From: JAAYEA01 sp012689325
GTDB taxonomy: Bacteria > Chloroflexota > Anaerolineae > JAAYEA01
Assembly (NCBI GenBank): GCA_036841525.1
Contig: DAITVZ010000015.1
Location: 9,916 to 73,915 of the forward strand
Direction of reading: 5' to 3'
DNA length: 64,000 nucleotides
Shown here one piece after another: positions 1 to 7,148 of the stretch. A program made the translations under genes and the position numbers. The notes beneath the pieces were generated by a model. The model searched no databases. It was given only the letters and a program-made list of their open reading frames with translations, and had not been told where the DNA came from. Every line of letters starts with the position of its first letter. Position 1 is the first letter of the stretch.

Positions 1-1
1 G

Positions 2-946
2 TTCCTGACGCCCTACGAGCGCGCCGCGCTCTACGTCTCGGATATTCCCAAGCGCGAGGGCGCCATCGACGACATTGTGGAAAAGTACGGCCTCAACGAC
101 CCCTTTTACGAGCAGTATGGCCGCTGGATCGGCAACGTGCTCAAGGGCGATCTCGGCTTTTCCAAGACCGGCAAGCAGCCCGTGGCCGAGCTGATCAAGA
201 CCTACTTTCCCGCCACGGCCGAGCTGGCGCTTTGGGCCGCCTTCCCGCTGATCTATATCGGCATCCAGCTCGGCATCCTCTCCGCCACCCACCAGAACTC
301 GCTGCTGGATTGGTTCGTGCGCACCTTTGCCGTGATCGGCTGGTCGTTCCCCACCTTTGTCTTTGGCCTGCTGATGCTGATGATCTTTTACGCCAAGCTG
401 GACTGGTTCCCGGCAGGCAGGCTCTCCGACTGGGCCGCGCAGGCCATCGCCTCCGAGGGCTTTCGCCAGATCACCCGGATGCACTCGTTCGACGCGCTCC
501 TCAACGGGCGGCTGGACATCTTTTGGGACGCCCTGCGCCACATCATCCTGCCGGTGATCACCCTCTCCTACCTGAGCTGGGCGCTGCTGATGCGCGTGAC
601 CCGCTCCTCCATGCTGGAGGTGATGCGGCAGGAATACGTCAACACCGCCCGCGCCAAGGGGCTGGCCAATCGGGACGTGGTCAACCGCCACGCCCGCCCC
701 AACGCCATGATCCCCGTGGTCACCATCGGCGGGTTGACCCTGGTCGGCTTGCTCAGCGGCCTGGTCATCACCGAGACGATCTTTAACTATCGCGGCATGG
801 GCTACTTTTTTGCGCAGGCAGCCTCGCAACTGGACGTGATCACCGTGTTGGGCTTTGCCATGTTCAACGGCGCGATCCTGGTGTTGGGCAACCTCGTCGT
901 TGACATCCTATACGGCTTTATCGATCCGCGAGTGAGGCTATCATGA
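2..946 (+). CDS. Peptide/nickel-type ABC transporter permease, DppB/OppB family (5' end outside window)
   Basis: Inner-membrane permease of a family-5 (peptide, nickel or sugar-oligomer) ABC importer. The reading frame is open from base 2 and carries family-like sequence (KYGLNDPFYEQYGRWIGN, then KGDLGFS) before the first possible internal start, so the gene is truncated by the window edge. Several hydrophobic segments follow, then a cytoplasmic EAA loop (EYVNTARAKGLANRDVVNRH) that contacts the ATPase, and the usual end DILYGFIDPRVRLS. It overlaps the next permease gene by 4 bases (ATGA), which points to translational coupling. The substrate cannot be told from the sequence. The solute-binding gene at 61.9 kb belongs to the same transporter class but is not linked. 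Confidence 0.93.
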   Translation, partial: FLTPYERAALYVSDIPKREGAIDDIVEKYGLNDPFYEQYGRWIGNVLKGDLGFSKTGKQPVAELIKTYFPATAELALWAAFPLIYIGIQLGILSATHQNSLLDWFVRTFAVIGWSFPTFVFGLLMLMIFYAKLDWFPAGRLSDWAAQAIASEGFRQITRMHSFDALLNGRLDIFWDALRHIILPVITLSYLSWALLMRVTRSSMLEVMRQEYVNTARAKGLANRDVVNRHARPNAMIPVVTIGGLTLVGLLSGLVITETIFNYRGMGYFFAQAASQLDVITVLGFAMFNGAILVLGNLVVDILYGFIDPRVRLS

Positions 947-1836
947 CCTTCAAGAAACTGGTCCGGACCTTTTTCCGCAACCCCCTGGCCGTGCTGGGGC
1001 TGGTGCTGCTGCTCTTTTTCGTCGCCGTCGCCATCCTGGCGCCGGTGCTGGCGCCGCCGGTGGGCGAGCGGGGACGGCTGAACCCCTACCGCATCCCGCG
1101 GGATGGCTTTAGCGCGCCGCCGGAGCCGCCCAGCGAGGAGCACCCCTTCGGCACCACCGAGGGGCAATACGACATCTATTACGGCGTGGTCTGGGGCACC
1201 CGCACCGCCTTCCAGGTGGGCATCGCCATGACCGTCGCCACCCTGCTCATCGGCTTGGTGGTCGGCTCCATCGCCGCCTATTACGGCGGCTGGGTCGACG
1301 AGCTGCTGATGCGCATCGTGGAGATCTTTCAGGCCTTCCCCTTCCTGCTGGCCGCCATCACCCTCTCGGCGGTGTTGCAGGCCAAGCTGGGCAAGGGGCT
1401 CCTCACCGGCATGATCGCGCTGGTCGCCTTTGGCTGGACCACCTACGCCCGGCTCATCCGCGGCGACATCCTGGCCGTCCGCCAGCGCGACTATGTGCTG
1501 GCCGCGCGGTCGGTGGGCGTCAAGGACCTCACCATCCTGGTCCGGCACATCATCCCCAACGCCATTTTCCCCACCATCGTGCTGGCCTCCATGCGCATCG
1601 GCGACTATGTGCTGAGCTTTGCCGGGCTGAGCTTTTTGGGCCTGGGCACCGAGGTCGGCTACGCGGACTGGGGGCAGCTCATCAGCTTTGCGCGCAACTG
1701 GATCCCCGCGCTGGCGGAGCACTGGTACATCCTGGTCTATCCCGGCGCCGCCATCGTGCTCTTCGTGCTGGCCTGGAACCTGGTCGGCGACGCCTTCCGC
1801 GACATCATGGACCCCCGCCTGCAAGGCAGCCGCTAA
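943..1836 (+). CDS. Peptide/nickel-type ABC transporter permease, DppC/OppC family
   Basis: Second permease subunit of the importer begun upstream (297 aa). An N-terminal membrane anchor (residues about 18-40) is followed by a short periplasmic part with the family pattern HPFGTTEGQYD. Five further hydrophobic segments come next, with the EAA loop in DYVLAARSVGVKDL near residue 190 and the usual DPRLQGSR end. The start ATG overlaps the stop of the first permease. No ATPase genes follow. The next genes lie on the other strand, so the ATPases, if present, must be upstream of the window or elsewhere. Confidence 0.95.
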   Translation: MTFKKLVRTFFRNPLAVLGLVLLLFFVAVAILAPVLAPPVGERGRLNPYRIPRDGFSAPPEPPSEEHPFGTTEGQYDIYYGVVWGTRTAFQVGIAMTVATLLIGLVVGSIAAYYGGWVDELLMRIVEIFQAFPFLLAAITLSAVLQAKLGKGLLTGMIALVAFGWTTYARLIRGDILAVRQRDYVLAARSVGVKDLTILVRHIIPNAIFPTIVLASMRIGDYVLSFAGLSFLGLGTEVGYADWGQLISFARNWIPALAEHWYILVYPGAAIVLFVLAWNLVGDAFRDIMDPRLQGSR

Positions 1837-1866
1837 GCGAGCGGGCGCGCCAATTCCATAGGGGCG

Positions 1867-1905
1867 AAAATGTAGGGGCAATTCACGAATGCCCCTACAT
1901 TTTTG
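1867..1905 (+). terminator. Hairpin with T-run after the permease pair
   Basis: Perfect 13-bp inverted repeat (AAAATGTAGGGGC at 1867-1879 and its complement at 1891-1903) followed by T residues, 30 bases after the permease stop. It works as an intrinsic terminator on paper. It also belongs to the dispersed GTAGGGGC palindrome family found across this window. Confidence 0.6.
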
Positions 1906-1907
1906 CG

Positions 1908-2069
1908 TCCGGCTGTGGCGCAAGCCTCTGGCTTGCGCGCCGGTGGGCACGCAACCCGGAGGATCGCGCTACACCTACCCCACCGGCGCCAGCAGCCGGG
2001 GGGTATGGCGCAAGCCAGAGGCTTGCGCCACACGGCTCTCCAGACGCAATCCGGAGGATTGCGCCCCGC
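1908..2069. repeat. Palindromic GCGCAAGCC repeats between convergent operons
   Basis: This gene-free stretch is filled with short palindromes of the type GCGCAAGCC-N-GGCTTGCGC (near 1918-1943 and 2003-2030) and with two copies of an AATCCGGAGGAT-like word (CCCGGAGGATCGCG and TCCGGAGGATTGCG). The same GGCGCAAGCC word recurs at 3909, 3980 and 20621. No coding signal is seen. Confidence 0.55.
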
Positions 2070-2885
2070 CTACCCCGCCACCAGGGCGAGGGACGCGACG
2101 TAGGGCGCCAGGGCCAAGAGCGCCAGCAGCGGATGGCCGCGGCGGGTGGCGTTGTTGCTATCCCAGTTGAAGAGATAGATCGCCAGCGCCAGCGCGATGA
2201 GGCCGCCCGCGGCCAGCACCCCGACGGCCAGCCAGGGCGACCAGGCCGCGGCCTCCCCATAGGCCAGCCCCTGGAACGCCTGCATGGCGTGGGCGGAGGG
2301 GAGCAGCGCCGAGATCGGCCGCACCCCGGCGGGCAGCACCGTCAGCGGCATCATCAGCCCGCCGATGAGCATGGACGGCAGAAAGACGAGTTGCGAATAG
2401 AGCACCACCGACCGCGAGTTGCTGGCCATGACGCCGATGAGCGCCCCCAGCGCCCCGCACGAGAGCGCCGCCAGCAGCGTCACCCCGGCGAAGGCCAGCC
2501 AGTTGGTCGGGGCGCGGCCGCCAAAGAGCGGCGCGGCGGTGAGCGCCACCACCGTCGAGGCGATCAGCGCGTGGATCACGGCGGAAAGCGCCGGGATGCT
2601 CAGGATCGACGCGGCGGGCACGCCGTTGATCTTGAAGCTGCGATAGATCCCCGCCTCGCGGGATTCCACCAACGGTCCCGGCAGCCCCAGCATGGTCGCC
2701 GCCAGGATGACGAACACCACCATCGCCGGGGCCATGGTCTCCCGGAACCCCGGGTTGACCTGGGTCATCACCAGCCCCGTCATGACATAGAACCCCAGCG
2801 GAAAGAGATAGTTCATCATGAGCTGGGTGGAATTGCGCAGCCCCGTGCGGAACTCGAAGGCGAAATGGGTGATAAAGGCGCTCAT
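2070..2885 (-). CDS. ABC-2 type transporter permease
   Basis: Membrane half of an ABC exporter (271 aa). The start is set at ATG 2885 because it overlaps the stop of the ATPase gene by 4 bases and gives MSAFITHFAFEFRTGLRN, typical of ABC-2 permeases. The longer frame reading upstream is only the shadow of the ATPase gene. Six hydrophobic segments are visible, beginning with NYLFPLGFYVMTGL, and the pattern SREAGIYRSFKINGVPA is the usual loop. The substrate is unknown. Drug, lipid or polysaccharide export are all possible. Confidence 0.88.
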   Translation of the reverse strand: MSAFITHFAFEFRTGLRNSTQLMMNYLFPLGFYVMTGLVMTQVNPGFRETMAPAMVVFVILAATMLGLPGPLVESREAGIYRSFKINGVPAASILSIPALSAVIHALIASTVVALTAAPLFGGRAPTNWLAFAGVTLLAALSCGALGALIGVMASNSRSVVLYSQLVFLPSMLIGGLMMPLTVLPAGVRPISALLPSAHAMQAFQGLAYGEAAAWSPWLAVGVLAAGGLIALALAIYLFNWDSNNATRRGHPLLALLALAPYVASLALVAG

Positions 2886-3796
2886 GCGGCCCCTCCGTTG
2901 GTGATCTCCAGGAAACGCTCCTCCAGCGAGGGGCGCTCCACGCGCAGGTCGATGAGCCGGTCGTCGCGCTCCTTGAGGCGGGCCAAGAGGGCGGCCACCG
3001 TGGGGGCGGGATCGGCGCTGAAATAGATGGCGTACTCGTCCTGGGCGGCGCGGCTGACCACGGCGGGGGGCTCGTACCCCTCGGCCAGCAGCAGCCCCCG
3101 CTCGGTGCGTACGGAGACCTTGGTGAGGCCCGCGCCCGCGGCGGTGATCTCGCGGGGCGTCCCCTCGGCGACGATCTTGCCGCGCAAGAGGATGGCGATG
3201 CGGTCGCTCATTTTCTCCGCCTCGGCCATGTCGTGGGTGGCCAGGATGAGGGCCGTCCCGGCGTCGCGCAGCTCGGCCATCAGGGCGTGCAACTCGGCGC
3301 GCGACTCGACGTCCAGCCCGGCGGTGGGCTCGTCCAGCAGCACCACCGGCGGCTGGTGGGCGACCGCCAGCGCCAGGGCCAGCCGCCGCTGCTGCCCCGT
3401 GGAGAGCTGGCGGTAGGGGGTGTCCACCTTGGCGCCCAGCCCCAGCCGCTGCAGCAGGTCGCCGCGGGGGGCCACGTCGTGGTAGGCGGCAAAGAAGCGC
3501 ATCGCCTCGCGGGGGGTCATGTCGGCGGGGAGGCCGCCCACCTGCAACTGCACGCCGATCAGGTCGCGCAGCCTGCGGGGATGGCGGGCCGGGTCCACGC
3601 CCAGCACGTCCAGCCGCCCCCCATCGCCCCGGCGGATCCCCTCCAGGCACTCCAGGGTGCTGGTCTTGCCCGCGCCGTTGGGCCCCAGCAGGCCGAAAAT
3701 CTCGCCGCGCCGCACCGTCAAGCTGATGCCGTCCACGGCGGTAAAGGCGCCGTAGCGCTTGGTAAAGCCCTGCACCGTGACCGCTGTCTCGTTCAC
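2882..3796 (-). CDS. ABC transporter ATP-binding protein (ABC-2 exporter)
   Basis: ATPase partner of the ABC-2 permease (304 aa). The chosen start is GTG 3796, six bases after an AGGGGAGG ribosome-binding site, giving VNETAVTVQGFTKRYG. A longer in-frame extension would run into intergenic repeats. Walker A is GPNGAGKTS, the signature is LSTGQQRR, Walker B is VVLLDEP with D-loop TAGLD, and the switch histidine is in ATHDMAEAE. About 80 C-terminal residues resemble the accessory domain of drug/lipid exporters (EERFLEIT end). The gene is coupled to the permease by an ATGA overlap. Confidence 0.92.
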   Translation of the reverse strand: MNETAVTVQGFTKRYGAFTAVDGISLTVRRGEIFGLLGPNGAGKTSTLECLEGIRRGDGGRLDVLGVDPARHPRRLRDLIGVQLQVGGLPADMTPREAMRFFAAYHDVAPRGDLLQRLGLGAKVDTPYRQLSTGQQRRLALALAVAHQPPVVLLDEPTAGLDVESRAELHALMAELRDAGTALILATHDMAEAEKMSDRIAILLRGKIVAEGTPREITAAGAGLTKVSVRTERGLLLAEGYEPPAVVSRAAQDEYAIYFSADPAPTVAALLARLKERDDRLIDLRVERPSLEERFLEITNGGAA

Positions 3797-3873
3797 GCAC
3801 AACCTCCCCTCGCCGCGCGCTGGCGGCCCGTCTAGCCGATATACGCACGAGGGGGCGATAGCGTTTCGCGATA

Positions 3874-4014
3874 TATGTAGTAGCGGCTTGGTTCCCGTGG
3901 CGCCCACGTGGCGCAAGCCGGAACGACCAAGTCGTCACTACACGGAGGATGTATGTAGTAGCGACTTTAGTCGCTCCTGTGGCGCAAGCCGGAACGATCA
4001 AGTCGTCACTACAT
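3874..4014. repeat. Two tandem copies of a 65-75 bp hairpin-forming repeat
   Basis: Both copies begin TGTAGTAGCG, carry GGCGCAAGCCGGAACGA and end CAAGTCGTCACTACA (about 3876-3943 and 3953-4013). Each holds a small palindrome such as AGCGACTTTAGTCGCT. The repeat lies upstream of the minus-strand exporter pair and the plus-strand ABC-F gene. No coding potential is seen. Confidence 0.65.
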
Positions 4015-4050
4015 AGAGTGCTCGCGCGACGCGATCAGCGATCCGCCCAT

Positions 4051-4079
4051 TTGACACCCCGCGCATACGGGGATACAAT
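4051..4079 (+). promoter_or_regulatory. Consensus sigma-70-type promoter for the ABC-F leader
   Basis: TTGACA (4051-4056), a 17-bp spacer, and TACAAT (4074-4079). Transcription would start near 4086, 23 bases before the leader ORF. Confidence 0.8.
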
Positions 4080-4108
4080 AACCCCATCTCGACCGAGGTG
4101 ACTATCTG

Positions 4109-4198
4109 ATGAAGTACATCGCGTTGGGCCGCGGGCAGCTCGCGCTGCCGCTGGTCATGGGCTCGCTGAACCACAGCCCCTGGATGAGTGCGCCCTAA
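4109..4198 (+). CDS. 29-aa leader peptide upstream of the ABC-F gene
   Basis: Short ORF with ATG at 4109 and TAA at 4196-4198, starting MKYIALGRGQ and ending HSPWMSAP. A GAGGTGA ribosome-binding site lies 7 bases before the ATG and a consensus promoter lies just upstream. It ends 21 bases before an intrinsic terminator that itself precedes the ABC-F gene. This promoter / leader ORF / terminator / ABC-F order is the one known for ribosome-mediated attenuation of antibiotic-resistance ABC-F genes in Firmicutes. Its role as a leader is inference from layout. The peptide matches no family I know. Confidence 0.55.
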   Translation: MKYIALGRGQLALPLVMGSLNHSPWMSAP

Positions 4199-4219
4199 CG
4201 CGGAATATTATGTCAATAC

Positions 4220-4253
4220 AAGCCGTGGGCGCGCTGCGCTCACGGCTTTTTTT
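4220..4253 (+). terminator. Intrinsic terminator (candidate attenuator) before the ABC-F gene
   Basis: AAGCCGTG (4220-4227) pairs with CACGGCTT (4241-4248), with further inner GC pairing, followed by seven T residues. It lies between the leader ORF and the ABC-F start, so it would stop the transcript before the gene unless an alternative fold forms. The upstream word CCACAGC (4171-4177, inside the leader ORF) could pair with GCCGTGG (4222-4228) with one mismatch and compete with the hairpin. Confidence 0.75.
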
Positions 4254-4335
4254 GTTAAGGCTCGCCGGTCGCGAGCCTCGCCGTGAGCCGGGGGTTCGTC
4301 CTCGAACCCAGCGCCCCCCCTTTCGGGAGGAGACC

Positions 4336-5985
4336 ATGATCATCTGCAAACTGGACCACGTCGCCCACCAGTACGTCACCCAGCCGGTGCTGCGGGACGT
4401 GACCTGGGAGATCCACACGGGCCACAAGATCGGCCTGGTCGGGGCCAACGGCGCCGGCAAGTCCACCCTGCTCCGCCTCATCGCCGGCGAGCTGGCCCCC
4501 GAGTCGGGCGCCATCTACCGCCAAAAGGACCAGCGCATCGGCTACCTGGCCCAGGAGCCCGCGCTGGACCCCCAGCGCACCGTCTGGCAGGAGGCCTTGG
4601 GCGGGGCGGCGGAGGTGGTGGCGGCGGAGGCCGAGCTGCGCCGGTTGGAGGGGCGCATGGCCGACCCCGCGGTGGCCGCCGACGAGGCCGCGCTGGCCCG
4701 GGTGATGGCCGCCTACGACCGGGCCCATCACGCCTTCGAGCAGGTGGGCGGCTATGCCGCGGAGAGCCGCGTGCGCGGCATCCTGGCGAGCCTGGGGCTG
4801 CGCCCCGACCAGCTCGACCAGCCGGTGGGGCAGCTCTCCGGCGGGCAGCGCAAGCTGGTGGGGCTGGCCAAGCTGCTCGCCGCCGACGCCAATTTCCTGC
4901 TGCTGGACGAGCCCGATAACCACCTGGATTTGGAGGCCAAGGCCGACCTGGAGCGCCTGATCGCCGAGTTCCCCGGCACGGTGGTGATCGTCTCCCACGA
5001 CCGCTACCTGCTGGACGGCTGCGTGACGCACATCGCCGAGGTGGAGGACGGCAAGCTGACCTCCTTCGCCGGGGATTACTCGGCCTATGCGGTGGACAAG
5101 CAGTTGCGGCTCTTGCGCCAGCAGCAGATGTACGAGGCGCAGCAAAAAGAGATCGCCCGGATCGAGGCGGCCATCGCCCGCTTCGAGTATTGGGCCAGCG
5201 TGGTGGTCAACGAGCGGCACGCCAAGCAGGCCCGCTCCCGCCGCAAAATGCTGGACCGCATGGAGCGGATCGAGCAGCCGACGCTGGAGCGCCGCCGTAT
5301 GGACCTGGACCTGGGCGGCTGGCGCGGCTCGCACAAGGTGCTCGAGATCGTGGGGCTGGGCAAGGCGTTCGCGGACGAGGGCGGCGACGCGCGCGTGGTG
5401 CTGGACGGGCTCGACCTGCTGATCTGGCACGGCGAGCGGGTGGGGCTCTTGGGCCCCAACGGCGCGGGCAAGACGGTGCTGCTGCGCTGCATTCTGGGGC
5501 AGGAGGAGCCCACCGCGGGCGAGGTGCGCGTCGGCCCCAGCGTGGAGATCGGCCACTATGCCCAGCAGCACGAGACGCTGGACCTGGACCACACGCTCAT
5601 CGAGGAGGTGCGCCTGGTCAAGCCGATGTACGAGAGCCAGGCGGCGGCGTTTTTGGGGCGGTTCCTCTTTCCCTACGAGATGACGCGCAAGCGGGTGCGC
5701 GAGCTATCGGGCGGGGAGCGCAACCGCCTGCAACTGGCCAAGCTGATGCTGCGCGATACCAACTTTTTGCTGCTGGACGAGCCGACCAACAACCTGGACC
5801 TGCCCTCCTGCGAGGTGCTGGAGGGCGCGCTGGACGACTATCAGGGGACGGTGCTGGTGGTCTCGCACGACCGCTACTTCCTGGATCGCGTGGTGGACCG
5901 CATCGTGGAGCTGGACGGGGGGCGCCTGACCGAGTATCCGGGGGATTACACCTACTATGCGGGAAAGAAGGCGGCGCGGAAATAA
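4336..5985 (+). CDS. ABC-F family ATPase (translation factor / possible antibiotic-resistance protein)
   Basis: Soluble protein with two ATP-binding domains and no membrane segments (549 aa). ABC-F proteins bind the ribosomal E-site to rescue stalled ribosomes or displace antibiotics. The start ATG 4336 follows a GGGAGGAG site and gives MIICKLDHVAHQY. Domain 1 has GANGAGKS, LSGGQRK and LLLDEPDNHLD. A charged helical linker (about residues 250-330, rich in Arg/Lys/Gln) separates it from domain 2 with GPNGAGKT, LSGGERN and LLLDEPTNNLD. The first Walker B reads DEPDNHLD instead of the usual DEPTNHLD. An attenuator-like leader precedes it, which supports regulated expression, perhaps by a ribosome-targeting drug. 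The subfamily cannot be fixed by eye. Confidence 0.93.
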   Translation: MIICKLDHVAHQYVTQPVLRDVTWEIHTGHKIGLVGANGAGKSTLLRLIAGELAPESGAIYRQKDQRIGYLAQEPALDPQRTVWQEALGGAAEVVAAEAELRRLEGRMADPAVAADEAALARVMAAYDRAHHAFEQVGGYAAESRVRGILASLGLRPDQLDQPVGQLSGGQRKLVGLAKLLAADANFLLLDEPDNHLDLEAKADLERLIAEFPGTVVIVSHDRYLLDGCVTHIAEVEDGKLTSFAGDYSAYAVDKQLRLLRQQQMYEAQQKEIARIEAAIARFEYWASVVVNERHAKQARSRRKMLDRMERIEQPTLERRRMDLDLGGWRGSHKVLEIVGLGKAFADEGGDARVVLDGLDLLIWHGERVGLLGPNGAGKTVLLRCILGQEEPTAGEVRVGPSVEIGHYAQQHETLDLDHTLIEEVRLVKPMYESQAAAFLGRFLFPYEMTRKRVRELSGGERNRLQLAKLMLRDTNFLLLDEPTNNLDLPSCEVLEGALDDYQGTVLVVSHDRYFLDRVVDRIVELDGGRLTEYPGDYTYYAGKKAARK

Positions 5986-5989
5986 GACA

Positions 5990-6019
5990 GGCCCCCGACC
6001 GCTCGACTGGCCGGGGGCC
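5990..6019. terminator. Hairpin between the convergent ABC-F and lysine-rich genes
   Basis: GGCCCCCG (5990-5997) pairs with CGGGGGCC (6012-6019), 5 bases after the ABC-F stop and 17 bases after the end of the convergent small gene. There is no clear T-run, so termination efficiency is uncertain. Confidence 0.5.
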
Positions 6020-6035
6020 GCTTGATCCACGCGCG

Positions 6036-6107
6036 TTACTCGTCTTTCTTGCCCTTCTTTTCCTTCTTGTCCTTCTTGTCCTTCTTGTTCTTCTTCTTGC
6101 CTGCCAT
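6036..6107 (-). CDS. 23-aa lysine-rich small protein
   Basis: Very short ORF from ATG 6107 to TAA 6036-6038, starting MAGKKKNKKDKKDKK and ending KKGKKDE, with 13 lysines in 23 residues. A strong GGAGGTGA site lies 7 bases before the ATG, and a hairpin lies just beyond the stop. The codons are nearly all AAG, so the DNA is a run of CTTCTT(GTC) words on the plus strand and the ORF could be a microsatellite by-product. Such polycationic peptides could bind RNA, ribosomes or DNA, but no function is known to me. Confidence 0.45.
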   Translation of the reverse strand: MAGKKKNKKDKKDKKEKKGKKDE

Positions 6108-6163
6108 TGGCCTCACCTCCCCTCATTGGTACGTGAGGGCATTGTATCACAGATAGCGATTTT

Positions 6164-6435
6164 GCGCTGTAGGGGCAACCCCCCGTGGTTGCCCCGCGAC
6201 CCGTGGTTGCCCCGGGGTCCGGAAGAGGGCGGGCACAGGGGCCCGCCCGTACATCGAATCCTCTGCCCGGGGTCCGGAAGAGGGCGGGCACAGGGGCCCG
6301 CCCGTACATCGAATCCTCTGCCCCGGGTCCGGATGAGGGCGGGCACAGGGGCCCGCCCGTACATCGAATCCTCTGCCCCGGGTCCGGATGAGGGCGGGCA
6401 CGGGGGCCCGCCCGTACATTTGATTCCCTGCCCCA
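6164..6435. repeat. GTAGGGGC palindromes plus four tandem 55-bp GC-rich repeats
   Basis: From about 6171 comes a GTAGGGGCAACC...GGTTGCCCC palindrome. It is followed by four direct copies of a 55-bp unit starting GGTCCGGA at 6216, 6271, 6326 and 6381. Each unit contains GGGCGGGCAC...GCCCGCCCGTACAT, a strong hairpin. Copies 1-2 have GGAAGAG and copies 3-4 have GGATGAG. The array lies just downstream of the RAYT gene, and the same unit occurs inside that gene, so it is probably the transposase's own repeat family. Confidence 0.8.
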
Positions 6436-6462
6436 GGGCCCGACGGCATTCGACGGCCGAGG

Positions 6463-7107
6463 TCAATCGCGGCCTTGCGCGGCGGGGTTCTCCTCGTCCA
6501 GCGCCCATTGCGCCGGGTTGTTCATGATGTATTCGCGGATGCGGTCGCAATCGGCCTGGTCGCGGACGATGTGCTCGTAATAATTCCTCTGCCACAACCG
6601 CCCGGGGAATGGCGGCCACCCCGATTGGTGGACCCCGCCGGTGTATCGTTTCGTGGTCAACGTCTTGAACCGGTGCACCACATCCGGCAGGGTCATCCGT
6701 GTCGCGTCATCCGTTGTAGGGGCAGGCCCCCGTGCCTGCCCCGCGTCCCGTGCCTGCCCCGCGTCCCGTGCCTGCCCCGCGTCCGGCGTGACGCAATCGG
6801 CCCCGGAAGGAGGGCGGGCACGGGGGCCCGCCCGTACATCGGTGAGGAGGATGATGCCGTGAATGTGGTTGGGCATGACGACAAAAGCGTCCACCTCGAC
6901 GCCGGGGTAATGAACGGACAATTGGTCCCAAACCTCCTGCACCATGCGCCCGGCGTCGGTGAGGAGCACGATCCCCTCCTCGACGATACCGAAGACGCAG
7001 GCGCGGTCCTGCGCGCAGATGGTGACGTAATACGCGCCGCGCAGGCCGTAATCGTACCCACGCAGGCGGATGGAGCGACGATGGTGACGATCTGGGTCGA
7101 AGCGCAT
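6463..7107 (-). CDS. REP-associated tyrosine transposase (RAYT, Y1/HUH family)
   Basis: Single-strand DNA transposase of the Y1 type that cleaves and joins hairpin-forming REP elements (214 aa). The start is put at ATG 7107 (MRFDPDRHHRRS, behind GGAGAGG). The family opening YYVTICAQDRACVFG is followed by the metal-binding HUH motif in VMPNHIHGIILL (about residue 90). The likely catalytic tyrosine lies in LWQRNYYEHIVRDQ, and the family end is REYIMNNPAQWALDEEN. Between HUH and the C-terminal half lies a non-family Ala/Gly/Pro/Arg-rich stretch with three AGQARD units. It is encoded by the same GC-rich repeat that surrounds the gene, so the gene carries an in-frame insertion of its own repeat. 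Whether it is still active is unknown. Confidence 0.88.
   Translation of the reverse strand: MRFDPDRHHRRSIRLRGYDYGLRGAYYVTICAQDRACVFGIVEEGIVLLTDAGRMVQEVWDQLSVHYPGVEVDAFVVMPNHIHGIILLTDVRAGPRARPPSGADCVTPDAGQARDAGQARDAGQARGPAPTTDDATRMTLPDVVHRFKTLTTKRYTGGVHQSGWPPFPGRLWQRNYYEHIVRDQADCDRIREYIMNNPAQWALDEENPAAQGRD
6715..6839. repeat. REP-like repeat inserted inside the transposase gene
   Basis: The stretch starts TGTAGGGGCAGGCC, has three direct 18-bp units beginning CGTGCCTGCCCC at 6731, 6749 and 6767, and ends with GGGCGGGCACGG..GCCCGCCCGTACAT. The last element is the hairpin core of the 55-bp units at 6216-6435. It keeps the reading frame of the RAYT open. Confidence 0.75.
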
Positions 7108-7148
7108 CAGGTCACGCCTCTCCACGATGCGAATCTTGTTGTCGGAGC

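Noticed and set aside
802..1950. Long minus-strand frame over the permease genes
   Set aside because: Shadow of the DppB/DppC genes, with no family likeness and no ribosome-binding site.
2886..4001. N-terminal extension of the ABC-2 permease frame
   Set aside because: It lies inside the ATPase gene in another frame. The coupled ATG at 2885 explains the permease.
6216..6435. Tandem 55-bp units considered as a CRISPR array
   Set aside because: The units are contiguous copies without unique spacers, and each holds a transposon-type hairpin.
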